Assembly (NCBI GenBank): GCA_002414665.1
Contig: DIAF01000037.1
Span: 363-31,818 of the forward strand
Reading direction: 5' to 3'
Length of the DNA stretch: 31,456 nt
Origin: Halieaceae bacterium UBA5085
Lineage (GTDB): Bacteria > Pseudomonadota > Gammaproteobacteria > Pseudomonadales > Halieaceae
The notes under the pieces were generated by a model, which made no database searches, was not told the origin of the DNA, and saw only the letters and a program-made list of their open reading frames with translations. Each line of letters begins with the position of its first letter. Position 1 is the first letter of the stretch. A program made the translations under genes and the position numbers. Below, in pieces: positions 15,872-23,693 of this stretch.

Positions 15872-17707
15872 ATGAGTGACAAGGCACCCGTAAAACTGCG
15901 TATTCCGCGTCAGGACCTGACCACCTTCAGCTATTTCCCGCTGACGGGCGCGGATGCTGCGCAATGGGCCGCGGGCCTGCCGGTCACCAGCGCCCGCGAA
16001 GTTGCCCAGACACTGGCCACTCTCGTCGGCGAGCTGAATCGGGTTGTCCTCCCCGCGGCGGAGCGCTACGCCATTCTCGAAGCCATCCGGCCAAACATGA
16101 ACGTCGCCGTTGCCAGCCTCACGCGCAAGGTGATTAACCAGCCACTGGTCATGCCGGAAGAGCCGCGCCAGCTGGCGGAAATAGCCGATCAGCTACTGGG
16201 GTTGTCCAGCACCGCCTATACGCTGGTGGCGGTGCACGCCCTCCGCGACCGCGACAATATGGCGGGTGTCAACCCGGCACGCCTGATGTGCGAGGCCCTG
16301 CAGCGGGCCATCAATCTTACCGCGGGAAAAATCTTCCAGCATTTCCTGCTCTACCAGCCCGGCGAGAGCCGCGCGTGGCAAACCCTGCACCAGCTCTACC
16401 ACCTGGCTGAGCGACAGCACCTGACACGCCTGCGGGTGGACGACGGGGACAGCGGCACCACCACCGTCGAAGCCACCTGGCTGCGCCCACTGCTGCTTTC
16501 CTGCTGCAAGCCCAACCAGGTTCGCCAGGGTGACCTGATCGCCATGTTCCGCTGCCTGCTGGAGTGGGGCGGTGAGGCGGAGGTGAGCGAGCATGAGGAC
16601 GCTCTGTTCGCCGTTGACCTGGATGCCGATCAGCCGCCGACCTACGCCAAGAGCCCGCGGTTCACCGACAATCCGCAGGGCCTGCGCCGGGTTGACACCA
16701 GCGCGCTGGTTGTCCAGCTGCGTGCCATCGCCGCGGAGTCGGAGGAAAACGGCCGCCGCGATGTGGTGTTCGACAAGGACACCCGGCTACACCATCACAC
16801 CCTGCTGCACATGATCGAGGCGCTTTCCTCGGTCAGCATGCGCAACTTCCATCGCACGCCGGTACAGCAGACCCTGCATGTGACACTGGGGCTCAGCAAT
16901 GCACATTATTTTTCCGCGGGCAAGCTGAACTTTGCCGAGGTGCTACACGGCAAGGGCTACCAACCGCAGCCCGGGGAACGCGTCGCCAGCAACCCATTCC
17001 TGGTGGAACAGAAGCGTCGCGACCCCTGGGTGGAAGCCACCCCCGACGACATTTTCAGCGGTGAGGAGCAGGCGCAGCCCGACGACCCTGCCGCCGGCAG
17101 AGACATCGCCGTCGACCCCCGCACGCGGGCGGCCCTGCTCAGAGACGACGACAGCGTCCCGCAGCAGGACGAGGAGCGCTTCCGCGACTACACCATCAAG
17201 TCCATTAACGCCAGCCCCGGGGGCTACTGCCTGGCCTGGGAGGAGACACCGCCCGGGATCATTCGCAGCGGCGACCTGCTCTGCGTGCGCGAGGAAGATC
17301 ACCCCAACTGGGTGCTGGCTACCATCCGCTGGGTAAGTCATCTTGAGGGCAAGAGCACGCTGATCGGGGTGGAGCTGCTGAGTCCCGGAGCCGAAGCCTG
17401 GGGCGCCCGCATCCACGCAGAATCCGGACTCTCAGAGCCCATCCGTGTGCTGCTGCTGCCGGAAATCAAGCTGGTGGCGCAGCCGCCCACCCTCGTCACG
17501 CCACGCAGCGGCTTTCGTGAAGGCCAGGGGCTGACACTGCTGCGGGAAGGCTCCACGCGCGACGTGCGCCTGCAGCGTCTGGTGGCGGCCACCGGCGCCT
17601 ACAGCCAGTTCGAATTCCGGGAAACCGCCGCTCGCGCCGCGGAGAAAGTAAAAACGGAGCGTGAACTGCCGGTGTCGCCGTTTCGGTCAATCTGGTCGGA
17701 TATCTGA
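15872..17707 (+). CDS. FimW-like protein with divergent PilZ domain
   Basis: A 611-residue protein resembling a large Pseudomonas protein encoded next to serB (FimW, PA4958, reported as a c-di-GMP effector for surface attachment). The N-terminal 400 residues are mostly helical with no recognised enzyme motif. Residues about 435-515 look like a divergent PilZ domain: RFRDYTIKSINASPGGYCLAWEE, where N446-S448-G451 fits the (D/N)xSxxG signature, followed by LLCVREEDHPNWVLATIRWV and IGVELL strands. The usual RxxxR arginine pair just before it is not evident, so nucleotide binding is uncertain. ATG 15872 has a GGGAGG site eight bases upstream. It is divergent from efp and overlaps serB tail to tail by 21 bases. 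Confidence 0.72.
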   Translation: MSDKAPVKLRIPRQDLTTFSYFPLTGADAAQWAAGLPVTSAREVAQTLATLVGELNRVVLPAAERYAILEAIRPNMNVAVASLTRKVINQPLVMPEEPRQLAEIADQLLGLSSTAYTLVAVHALRDRDNMAGVNPARLMCEALQRAINLTAGKIFQHFLLYQPGESRAWQTLHQLYHLAERQHLTRLRVDDGDSGTTTVEATWLRPLLLSCCKPNQVRQGDLIAMFRCLLEWGGEAEVSEHEDALFAVDLDADQPPTYAKSPRFTDNPQGLRRVDTSALVVQLRAIAAESEENGRRDVVFDKDTRLHHHTLLHMIEALSSVSMRNFHRTPVQQTLHVTLGLSNAHYFSAGKLNFAEVLHGKGYQPQPGERVASNPFLVEQKRRDPWVEATPDDIFSGEEQAQPDDPAAGRDIAVDPRTRAALLRDDDSVPQQDEERFRDYTIKSINASPGGYCLAWEETPPGIIRSGDLLCVREEDHPNWVLATIRWVSHLEGKSTLIGVELLSPGAEAWGARIHAESGLSEPIRVLLLPEIKLVAQPPTLVTPRSGFREGQGLTLLREGSTRDVRLQRLVAATGAYSQFEFRETAARAAEKVKTERELPVSPFRSIWSDI

Positions 17708-18925
17708 CGCCGACGCCGGCTGATAGCGGTCGGAGATACCCAACAGGTAGAGAATGGCGTCGAGGCCGAGGGTGGATATGGACTGCTCGGCGGACTGCTG
17801 CACCAGCGGTTTGGCGCGAAACGCAATTCCCAGCCCGGCGATACTGAGCATGGGCAGATCGTTGGCCCCGTCACCCACCGCAATCACCTGCTGCAGGTCA
17901 ATCCCCTCGCGGCTCGCCAGCTGGCGCAACAGCGCCGCCTTGCGCTCGCCGTCGACGATCACGCCGCTGACGTTGCCCGTGACGACGCCCTGGGCGATTT
18001 CCAGCTCGTTGGCGTGAACATAATCGATACCCAGCTGCCGCTGCAGCCAATGGGCGAAATAGGTAAACCCCCCCGAGAGTATCGCGGTCCGGTAGCCCAG
18101 CGCGCGCAGGGTGCTGATGAGGTGCCGCGCGCCCTCGGTGATGCGCAGGTTCGCCGCAACCTCCTGCAGCGCCGACTCGGGCAGTCCCTTGAGCAGGGCG
18201 ACCCGCTCACGAAAACTGGCCGCGAAATCCAGTTCGCCACGCATGGCGCGCTCGGTAATGGCGCTCACCTGCTCGCCCACACCCGCGAGGCGCGCCAGTT
18301 CGTCGATCACCTCGGCTTCAATCAGTGTGGAGTCCATATCGAAGGCAACCAGTCGCCGATTGCGGCGATACATGGTGTCTTCCTGAAACGCCAGATCCAC
18401 CTCCAGGGCGCTGGCGACTTCCAGCAACTCGCGGCGAAAGGCAGCCACATCGGGCACGCTGCCGCGCAGTGAAAACTCCACGCAGGCCTTGCTCAGCGGC
18501 GGCAGCTCTCCCAGGGGAATGCGCCCGGAGAGGCGGGAAATACCGTCGATACCGAGGCCGTGTCGAGCGAAAACCCCGCTGACCCGTGCCAGCTGGTCGG
18601 CGGTGATTTTGCGTGCCAACAGCGTGGTGATGTAGCGCGCGCGCCCCTGGGCCGCCACCCAGTCAACGTAGCTCTCGGCACTCACCTGCTGCCAACGCAG
18701 TTGCAACTGTTGCTCCGCGGCAAAACCCTGCAGCGCGCCCTCGATAGCACTGCGCGGCGCGGCGGCGGGAATCTCCAGCAGCAGCCCCATGGACAGGGTG
18801 GCGTGAATCACCGCCTGACCGATGTCCAGTACATTCACCGCGTGCTCGGCGAGCAACCCGGTAACACCCGCGGTAATACCCGGTTTATCCGCGCCGGAGA
18901 GGGTGATCAGGACAATATCGTTCAC
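17687..18925 (-). CDS. serB: Phosphoserine phosphatase SerB with N-terminal ACT modules
   Basis: A 412-residue phosphoserine phosphatase catalysing the last step of serine biosynthesis. The N-terminal half carries ACT-type regulatory sequence beginning VLITLSGADKPGITAGVTGLLAEHAVNVLDIGQAV. The C-terminal HAD domain has the nucleophile motif VAFDMDSTLIEAEVIDELA, then AILSGGFTYF and AVGDGANDLPML. This long form resembles the Pseudomonas and mycobacterial enzymes, not the shorter E. coli SerB. I place the start at GTG 18925, where the ACT domain begins; the frame extends upstream to 19063 without homology. It is divergent from the YtjB/AhpA-like gene, an arrangement also seen in E. coli. A TAGAAT element upstream may be its -10 box. 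Confidence 0.94.
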   Translation of the reverse strand: MNDIVLITLSGADKPGITAGVTGLLAEHAVNVLDIGQAVIHATLSMGLLLEIPAAAPRSAIEGALQGFAAEQQLQLRWQQVSAESYVDWVAAQGRARYITTLLARKITADQLARVSGVFARHGLGIDGISRLSGRIPLGELPPLSKACVEFSLRGSVPDVAAFRRELLEVASALEVDLAFQEDTMYRRNRRLVAFDMDSTLIEAEVIDELARLAGVGEQVSAITERAMRGELDFAASFRERVALLKGLPESALQEVAANLRITEGARHLISTLRALGYRTAILSGGFTYFAHWLQRQLGIDYVHANELEIAQGVVTGNVSGVIVDGERKAALLRQLASREGIDLQQVIAVGDGANDLPMLSIAGLGIAFRAKPLVQQSAEQSISTLGLDAILYLLGISDRYQPASASDIRPD

Positions 18926-19055
18926 GGGATGGTGGGTCCGGCTGGCTGCAAAGGGCCGTATTCTAACCCTGCACCGGTTGCGGCGAAACCGCTGCGCGCA
19001 GCAGACGCAGCCTTGGTTTATACTCGCCGCTTTACCGACAGGGAAGCCACAGGGC

Positions 19056-20303
19056 GTGAGCAATCGATTCCGCGACGCAAGCTTAAGCCATCAGCTGGCA
19101 CTCATCGCCGGGCTTGGATGCCTGCTGATCAGCCTGGCATTGGTAGCGCTCGCTGCGACCTCCAGCCGACACATGCAGAAAGTGCAGCAGGCGGAGTTTG
19201 GCGATGCGCTGGCCCAGCAGATCGCGCGGCGTATCGGGGTCGCGCTGGAAACCGGCGACCTGCTCAACGTCGCCGCGTCGCTGCATCGCTTTGTTGAGTC
19301 GTCCTCCGCCGGCAGGGTCGCCATCTTCGATGTGGAGGGGCGCCCTCTGGGTGAAGCGGGCTATGTCGATGGCGAATATCTCACCGACTACCGTGCGCCC
19401 GTAATGATCGGGCCGGACATTGCGGGCGAGGTCGTGATCACCCTGAGCACTGCCGTGGCCGAAACCGCACGCATACGCTTTCTGTTGAGCCTGTTCGGGC
19501 TGGCCATTGTACTCAGCCTGATCGTCTATGCGTTGGCGCGCAAGGCGGCACTGGAGTTTCTCGCCAGCCGGCTGCAGCGGCAGGCACGCAGCCTGGCGCT
19601 GGAGGAAAACAGCAAGGCTGCACTGCCCGCCAATGAACTGCTGCAATTGCAACACCACATCAATGCACTGCCCATGGAGCTGCTGCGGGCTCGCAGCAGC
19701 AGCGGGCCGAATCCGGCCAACTACCGGGATACCGCGGTGCTCTACCTGCACCTGATAAGCCTCGCGGATTATATCGACACTCTGGACGAAAGCTCCCTGC
19801 ACCGCTACACCGACCGCCTGCACCAGATCGTCTACGCCGCCGCCGGCTTCTACGGCGGACACCTGCAGGTAGTACGGCAGTTTGGCCTGGCCGTGTTCTT
19901 CAGTGGTAACACCAGCGGCGGCAGCGCGGCCTTTCGGGCCAGCTGCTGCGCCTGGCTGGTGCGCAGCATCAGCAAGGCGGTGGAGAAAAAGATGAGCCTG
20001 TCGCTGGGCATGGCCATGGCTGTCGCCCAGAGTGAGCTGGGGCGCGGCGATGAAACCGATATTTATCCGGGGCTGTACATCCAGTCCACCCTCGACGAGC
20101 TGCAGACGCTGTGCGCCAGCAAGCCGCCGCAGGTGATGCTGTCTCCGGGTGTCTGCGAGGATATCGATGTGAGCAGCCGCCTTGAGCAACGCCCCAGCGA
20201 GCTCGGCGACTACGCAATCCTGGAAGAGTTTTTGAACCCCTGGGACGACCTGCTGGAGCGACAGCTGCGGCTGACCCTGAAGCGCCTGGGAGAACCACTG
20301 TAG
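19056..20303 (+). CDS. YtjB/AhpA-family membrane protein with degenerate cyclase-like domain
   Basis: A 415-residue inner-membrane protein. TM1 lies at about residues 14-34 (ALIAGLGCLLISLALVALAA) and TM2 at about 139-160 (FLLSLFGLAIVLSLIVYALA), enclosing a periplasmic domain of about 100 residues. This N-terminal part and the divergent position beside serB match the YtjB/AhpA (SMP_2) family. E. coli YtjB is much shorter. Residues about 224-400 add a cytoplasmic domain whose pattern (DTAVLYLHLISLADYIDTLDE, then FYGGHLQVVRQFGLAVFF) resembles a class III nucleotide cyclase homology domain, but without the usual metal-binding aspartates. The start is GTG 19056, with the hydrophobic helix soon after. 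Function unknown. It converges on the SDR gene with a 13-base gap. Confidence 0.75.
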   Translation: MSNRFRDASLSHQLALIAGLGCLLISLALVALAATSSRHMQKVQQAEFGDALAQQIARRIGVALETGDLLNVAASLHRFVESSSAGRVAIFDVEGRPLGEAGYVDGEYLTDYRAPVMIGPDIAGEVVITLSTAVAETARIRFLLSLFGLAIVLSLIVYALARKAALEFLASRLQRQARSLALEENSKAALPANELLQLQHHINALPMELLRARSSSGPNPANYRDTAVLYLHLISLADYIDTLDESSLHRYTDRLHQIVYAAAGFYGGHLQVVRQFGLAVFFSGNTSGGSAAFRASCCAWLVRSISKAVEKKMSLSLGMAMAVAQSELGRGDETDIYPGLYIQSTLDELQTLCASKPPQVMLSPGVCEDIDVSSRLEQRPSELGDYAILEEFLNPWDDLLERQLRLTLKRLGEPL

Positions 20304-20316
20304 CCCGCCGTGCGAC

Positions 20317-21048
20317 CTACCAGAGGCCGCGCCCGCCATCAATGGTGTGGTCAGCGCCGGTGATATAGCTGGCCTCATCCGAGGCCAGGAACAGCACGAG
20401 AGAGGATATCTCATCCAGGCTCGCCGGGCGCTGCAGAGGAATGGCCTGCATCTGCTCTGGCGTGCCGCCGGAGAACATGCCGGTGTCCGCCACTGCCCCC
20501 GGCAGTACCGCGTTCACGCGGATCCCGGCAGGCCCAAGGTCATAGGCCGCGGATTTGGTCAGTCCGCGCACCGCCGCCTTGGAAGCACCATAGATCGCCA
20601 TGGTGGGTATCCCGCGGATACCCGCGAGCGATGACAGGTTGACAATAGCACCACCGCCGCCCTGCGCCTTCATCACCGGCGCAACTTTGCTGATGCCCAG
20701 CCAGCTGCCGAAGACATTGACTTCCAGCAACCGGCGCACCCGCTCCGGTTCGACCTCGTCGACCGGGCAGGAAAAGAACAGCGCCGCATTGTTGACCAAC
20801 ACGTCAATGCGCCCGAAGCGCTCTTTTGCGGCTGCGACCACAGCATCCCAGTCCGTTTCACTGGACACGTCCTGCCGCACAAAGCAGGCCTGCGGACCGA
20901 GTTCCGAGGCCAGCGCCACGCCGGCCTCTTCCTGGACATCGGTGAGGACCACATTCGCGCCCTCCCCCACGAAGCGTCGCACATGATTGGCGCCCATGCC
21001 CTGGGCGGCGCCGGTGACGATGATGGTTTTACCGTTGAATCGCTGCAT
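20317..21048 (-). CDS. SDR-family NAD-dependent oxidoreductase
   Basis: A 243-residue classical short-chain dehydrogenase/reductase. It has the cofactor motif TGAAQGMG at 12-19, D37 at the end of the second strand (favouring NAD(H) over NADP(H)), NNAA at 86-89, the catalytic S139/S140, and Y153 with K157 in YGASK. The C-terminal SYITGADHTIDGGRGLW is typical of the 3-oxoacyl-ACP-reductase-like group. The substrate is unknown. It lies downstream of the amidohydrolase on the same strand, separated by 88 bases that contain a strong stem-loop, and may act in the same pathway. Confidence 0.88.
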   Translation of the reverse strand: MQRFNGKTIIVTGAAQGMGANHVRRFVGEGANVVLTDVQEEAGVALASELGPQACFVRQDVSSETDWDAVVAAAKERFGRIDVLVNNAALFFSCPVDEVEPERVRRLLEVNVFGSWLGISKVAPVMKAQGGGGAIVNLSSLAGIRGIPTMAIYGASKAAVRGLTKSAAYDLGPAGIRVNAVLPGAVADTGMFSGGTPEQMQAIPLQRPASLDEISSLVLFLASDEASYITGADHTIDGGRGLW

Positions 21049-21068
21049 TGGGTTTACTCACTCAACAA

Positions 21069-21112
21069 GGGGGACAACAGCATAGCGGCGCTGGGCGCCG
21101 CTGTGATCCCCC
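21069..21112 (-). other. Two-tiered stem-loop between amidohydrolase and SDR genes
   Basis: An inner perfect 7-bp stem AGCGGCG/CGCCGCT (21084-21090 with 21096-21102) is nested inside an outer perfect 6-bp stem GGGGGA/TCCCCC (21069-21074 with 21107-21112). No T-run follows it on the minus strand, so it is not a simple intrinsic terminator. It may stabilise the upstream mRNA or reduce read-through into the SDR gene. Confidence 0.5.
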
Positions 21113-21136
21113 ATTCAGACGATAACCAGAGAACAC

Positions 21137-22870
21137 TTATGCCGCAGCGGACGGTGCCAGCATCTCTCCGGGTCGGGCCGCCGTGCTCTTCTGCCCGTCA
21201 AAGGTCACTTCACCATTGACCATGGTCATGCGCACCGGTGCCGGGTCGCGGCTCCAGCGCCAGGTAAAGCCACCCTTGCCATCGGGCACATCGTAAACCC
21301 GCTTCATCTCGCGTTCCTGCACCTCATCGAGGTTGAAGACCGTGAGGTCAGCGCGCTTGCCCGCCTGCAGAACGCCGCGATCGTGGAAGCCAAAGTGCCT
21401 GGCCAGCTTACCGGTCTGGATGTGCACCGCCTCCTCCACCGAGAGGTCGCCAGAGCGCACGAAATCCGTGAAAAGTTTGACGTTCTCACCGCCGCCGCAG
21501 AGCATCTGGCCGTGGGCGCCGGCATCACTGATGTTGCCCACGGAATAGGGGTCGCGCATCAGGCGCAGCACCATCTCGCGGTCGCACTCGAAGGGCGGCA
21601 TGGTCACAGTAGACTGCAGACCATTGGCCAACAGCCACTCCGCCATGGCGTCGGAAGGGTGGGGCGCGCCGATCTGGGCCTGGTACTCACCCAAGGTGAG
21701 GTGCGTGGGCCCAACACCGTTGTCCGAATTCATCAGCAACAGGTGCGCCGCGCGCCCTTCGGGGAACGGCGAGAACTCGAAGGTTTTGGTATCCCAGGAC
21801 TCGCGGGCCCGTTCGCGCCAGCTCGGGTCACGCAACACGGCCGCCTTGGCTTCATCTCCCTCTGCGGTGACGACCTCGTGCCAGACGTAATCATTGGACT
21901 GGGCGAAGATCAGCGAGCTTTGCACACTCATCGTGGAGGTGACCGCGATATGGGCAAAGCCCGTCCAGAAATCACGTCCCTCCTGCTTGAACTGCTCATG
22001 CAGCTCCACCAGCGGCGCCTGTATGCCCATCATGTCGCGCTGGAACACGAGAGTGGGCAGGCCAGCCCACTGCACGCGCAGCGGCATGCCTTCCGACAGG
22101 CGTGCAATGCGACGCATGGTGTCCGGCGCGGTCATGTTGCGGAAGGTGTCGACAATCACCTGCAGCGTGGCGCCGGGGTGCCGGCTGATGACCGCCATCA
22201 GGGATTGCAGCTCGTGGTCATCGGCCTTCAGCGAGGGCACCGGGCGGTCCTGCCCGTCGTGATCGAAGAGATTGGTGGACATGCCCAGGGCGCCGGCAGC
22301 CAGAGCCTCGTCGAGCAGGCCGCACATCTGCTCCACTTCCGCCGGCGTGGCGGCGCGCTCCCAGGCCTGCAGGCCCATGACCGCCAGACGCAGGGCGATG
22401 TGCCCGCAGAATGCAGCATAGTTGGCGGGCATTTTCACATTGCGCACCATGGAGTCGCGGTACTCCGGCCAACTGCGCCAATCCCACGGCAGGGACTTGA
22501 GGAAAGGCTGTTCCGGGATGTCTTCAAAGAAGGAGAAGATACCGACCACCTCGCGGCGCGCGGCTTCGTCGTCAGATACGGGGGCGATGGAGAAGCCGCA
22601 GTTGCCCATGACCACAGACGTGACGCCGTAGCCGGGCAGTGGGTCGAGCTCTTCATCCCACCACATGGCGCCATCGAAGTGAGTGTGGCTTTCGATAAAG
22701 CCGGGGCACACATAGCAGCCGGAGGCATCCACCACCGTCTCATCGGCGGCGGGCGCCAGCCCCGGCGCCACTTCGGCAATCACGCCGTTGTGCACGCGGA
22801 CGTCGGCCGCGAAGCCAGCTGCACCTGTACCGTCGATCACGGTACCGTTTCGAATCAGTGTTTTGCTCAT
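21137..22870 (-). CDS. D-aminoacylase-like amidohydrolase (N-acyl-D-amino-acid deacylase family)
   Basis: A 577-residue metal-dependent amidohydrolase. The N-terminus (TLIRNGTVIDGTGAAG, with VIDASG-type strands) and PGFIESHTHFD (H62, H64) define the fold. C91 in MGNCGFS corresponds to the metal-ligand cysteine of D-aminoacylases, and SDAGAHG near residue 450 supplies the catalytic aspartate. The C-terminal GVLQAGKRADLTVFNLDEV is the usual small beta domain. Members hydrolyse N-acyl-D-amino acids or related cyclic amides; the substrate is not evident. ATG 22870 follows an AGAGGTGG ribosome site. A TetR gene lies just upstream on the same strand and a short palindrome sits in the gap, suggesting local repression. 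Confidence 0.86.
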   Translation of the reverse strand: MSKTLIRNGTVIDGTGAAGFAADVRVHNGVIAEVAPGLAPAADETVVDASGCYVCPGFIESHTHFDGAMWWDEELDPLPGYGVTSVVMGNCGFSIAPVSDDEAARREVVGIFSFFEDIPEQPFLKSLPWDWRSWPEYRDSMVRNVKMPANYAAFCGHIALRLAVMGLQAWERAATPAEVEQMCGLLDEALAAGALGMSTNLFDHDGQDRPVPSLKADDHELQSLMAVISRHPGATLQVIVDTFRNMTAPDTMRRIARLSEGMPLRVQWAGLPTLVFQRDMMGIQAPLVELHEQFKQEGRDFWTGFAHIAVTSTMSVQSSLIFAQSNDYVWHEVVTAEGDEAKAAVLRDPSWRERARESWDTKTFEFSPFPEGRAAHLLLMNSDNGVGPTHLTLGEYQAQIGAPHPSDAMAEWLLANGLQSTVTMPPFECDREMVLRLMRDPYSVGNISDAGAHGQMLCGGGENVKLFTDFVRSGDLSVEEAVHIQTGKLARHFGFHDRGVLQAGKRADLTVFNLDEVQEREMKRVYDVPDGKGGFTWRWSRDPAPVRMTMVNGEVTFDGQKSTAARPGEMLAPSAAA

Positions 22871-22923
22871 CGTGTCACCACCTCTTTCATTTTTTATCGG
22901 ATTGGGAGGGTCGCGGCCGAGCG

Positions 22924-22937
22924 ATTACCGGGGTAAT
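22924..22937. promoter_or_regulatory. Possible operator palindrome for the TetR regulator
   Basis: ATTACC (22924-22929) and GGTAAT (22932-22937) form a perfect inverted repeat with a two-base spacer. It lies 54-67 bases upstream of the amidohydrolase start, in the gap below the tetR gene. The adjoining AT-rich stretch (22961-22995) could hold the promoter. The link to the regulator is inferred from position only. Confidence 0.4.
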
Positions 22938-22988
22938 GTCGAACGCGCTGAAGCTGAGTCTAATTATTTTTAATAAGAGTTTCTATAA

Positions 22989-23651
22989 TTATTTTGTCGC
23001 CTCTTCTTCAAGAATGGCAATCAGGGAGCGAAAGCCGAGTTCCAGCACCTCCTCTCGCTGGACGTCAGGCAGTGCGCCGCCCACGGCCGCCAGCCATTCA
23101 GCATTGGCACTGTCGGCCGCCAGGGAGGAGGGCGCCAGTCGTCGCGCAGGTTCGGCAAAATCCTCAATGTAGATAAGGCCCATAGCCTGGCTGGTGACCC
23201 AGGCCAGCAGCAGGGCCGAGCGGCGCTCGTCCAGCTGCAGTGACTGCAGCACACGCAGCAGCGGTGCAACGATTCGCTGGTAGGCCGGTGTCGCCCGACC
23301 CTCGATGGAAATCATGCGCAGGGCCACCGGATAGCGCTGGCAGTGGTGGGCCAGGGCGCGCAACCAGGCCAGCAACTCATCCTGCCAGGGAGCCCCAGCA
23401 CGCATCGCAGGCATGCGGAACAGGCCAAAGGTATGGTCCGCTACAGATTGCAGCAGCTCGCTGGTGTTGGGAAAGTGGTTATACAGGGACATCACTGGCA
23501 CATTCAGGCGGGCCGCCACATCCGCCATGCTCACCTCGTCCGGGGCGGCATCTTCAAGCAGCAGCAGCACCGCCTCTATGACTTTCTCGCGGCTGATCTT
23601 GGCCGGGCGACCGCGACGACGAGGGGTGGGAACGGGGCGTTTGACGGGCAT
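22989..23651 (-). CDS. TetR-family transcriptional regulator
   Basis: A 220-residue regulator. The N-terminal basic arm (KRPVPTPRRRGRPAKISREKVIEAVLLLLED) leads into a helix-turn-helix at about residues 40-66 (VSMADVAARLNVPVMSLYNHFPNTSELL), the standard TetR DNA-binding pattern. The C-terminal helical part is a variable ligand-binding domain with no recognisable signature. It probably regulates the amidohydrolase/SDR genes immediately downstream on the same strand. It starts at ATG 23651, 42 bases after the parC stop, so read-through from parC is possible. Confidence 0.87.
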   Translation of the reverse strand: MPVKRPVPTPRRRGRPAKISREKVIEAVLLLLEDAAPDEVSMADVAARLNVPVMSLYNHFPNTSELLQSVADHTFGLFRMPAMRAGAPWQDELLAWLRALAHHCQRYPVALRMISIEGRATPAYQRIVAPLLRVLQSLQLDERRSALLLAWVTSQAMGLIYIEDFAEPARRLAPSSLAADSANAEWLAAVGGALPDVQREEVLELGFRSLIAILEEEATK

Positions 23652-23693
23652 AATCAGGGCCTCATCGAAGCGGCGGGAGCGCTGGCAATGCGG

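Noticed and set aside
21383..22936. A 517-codon open frame on the plus strand opposite the amidohydrolase
   Set aside because: The opposite strand encodes a full-length amidohydrolase with all metal ligands. The plus-strand translation is histidine- and arginine-rich without a recognisable fold.
22961..22995. Direct repeat TAATTATTTT (22961-22970 and 22986-22995) as a mobile-element or att footprint
   Set aside because: It is a short, AT-rich, low-complexity repeat overlapping the tetR stop codon, with no integrase or other mobility gene nearby. It is better explained as promoter-region composition.
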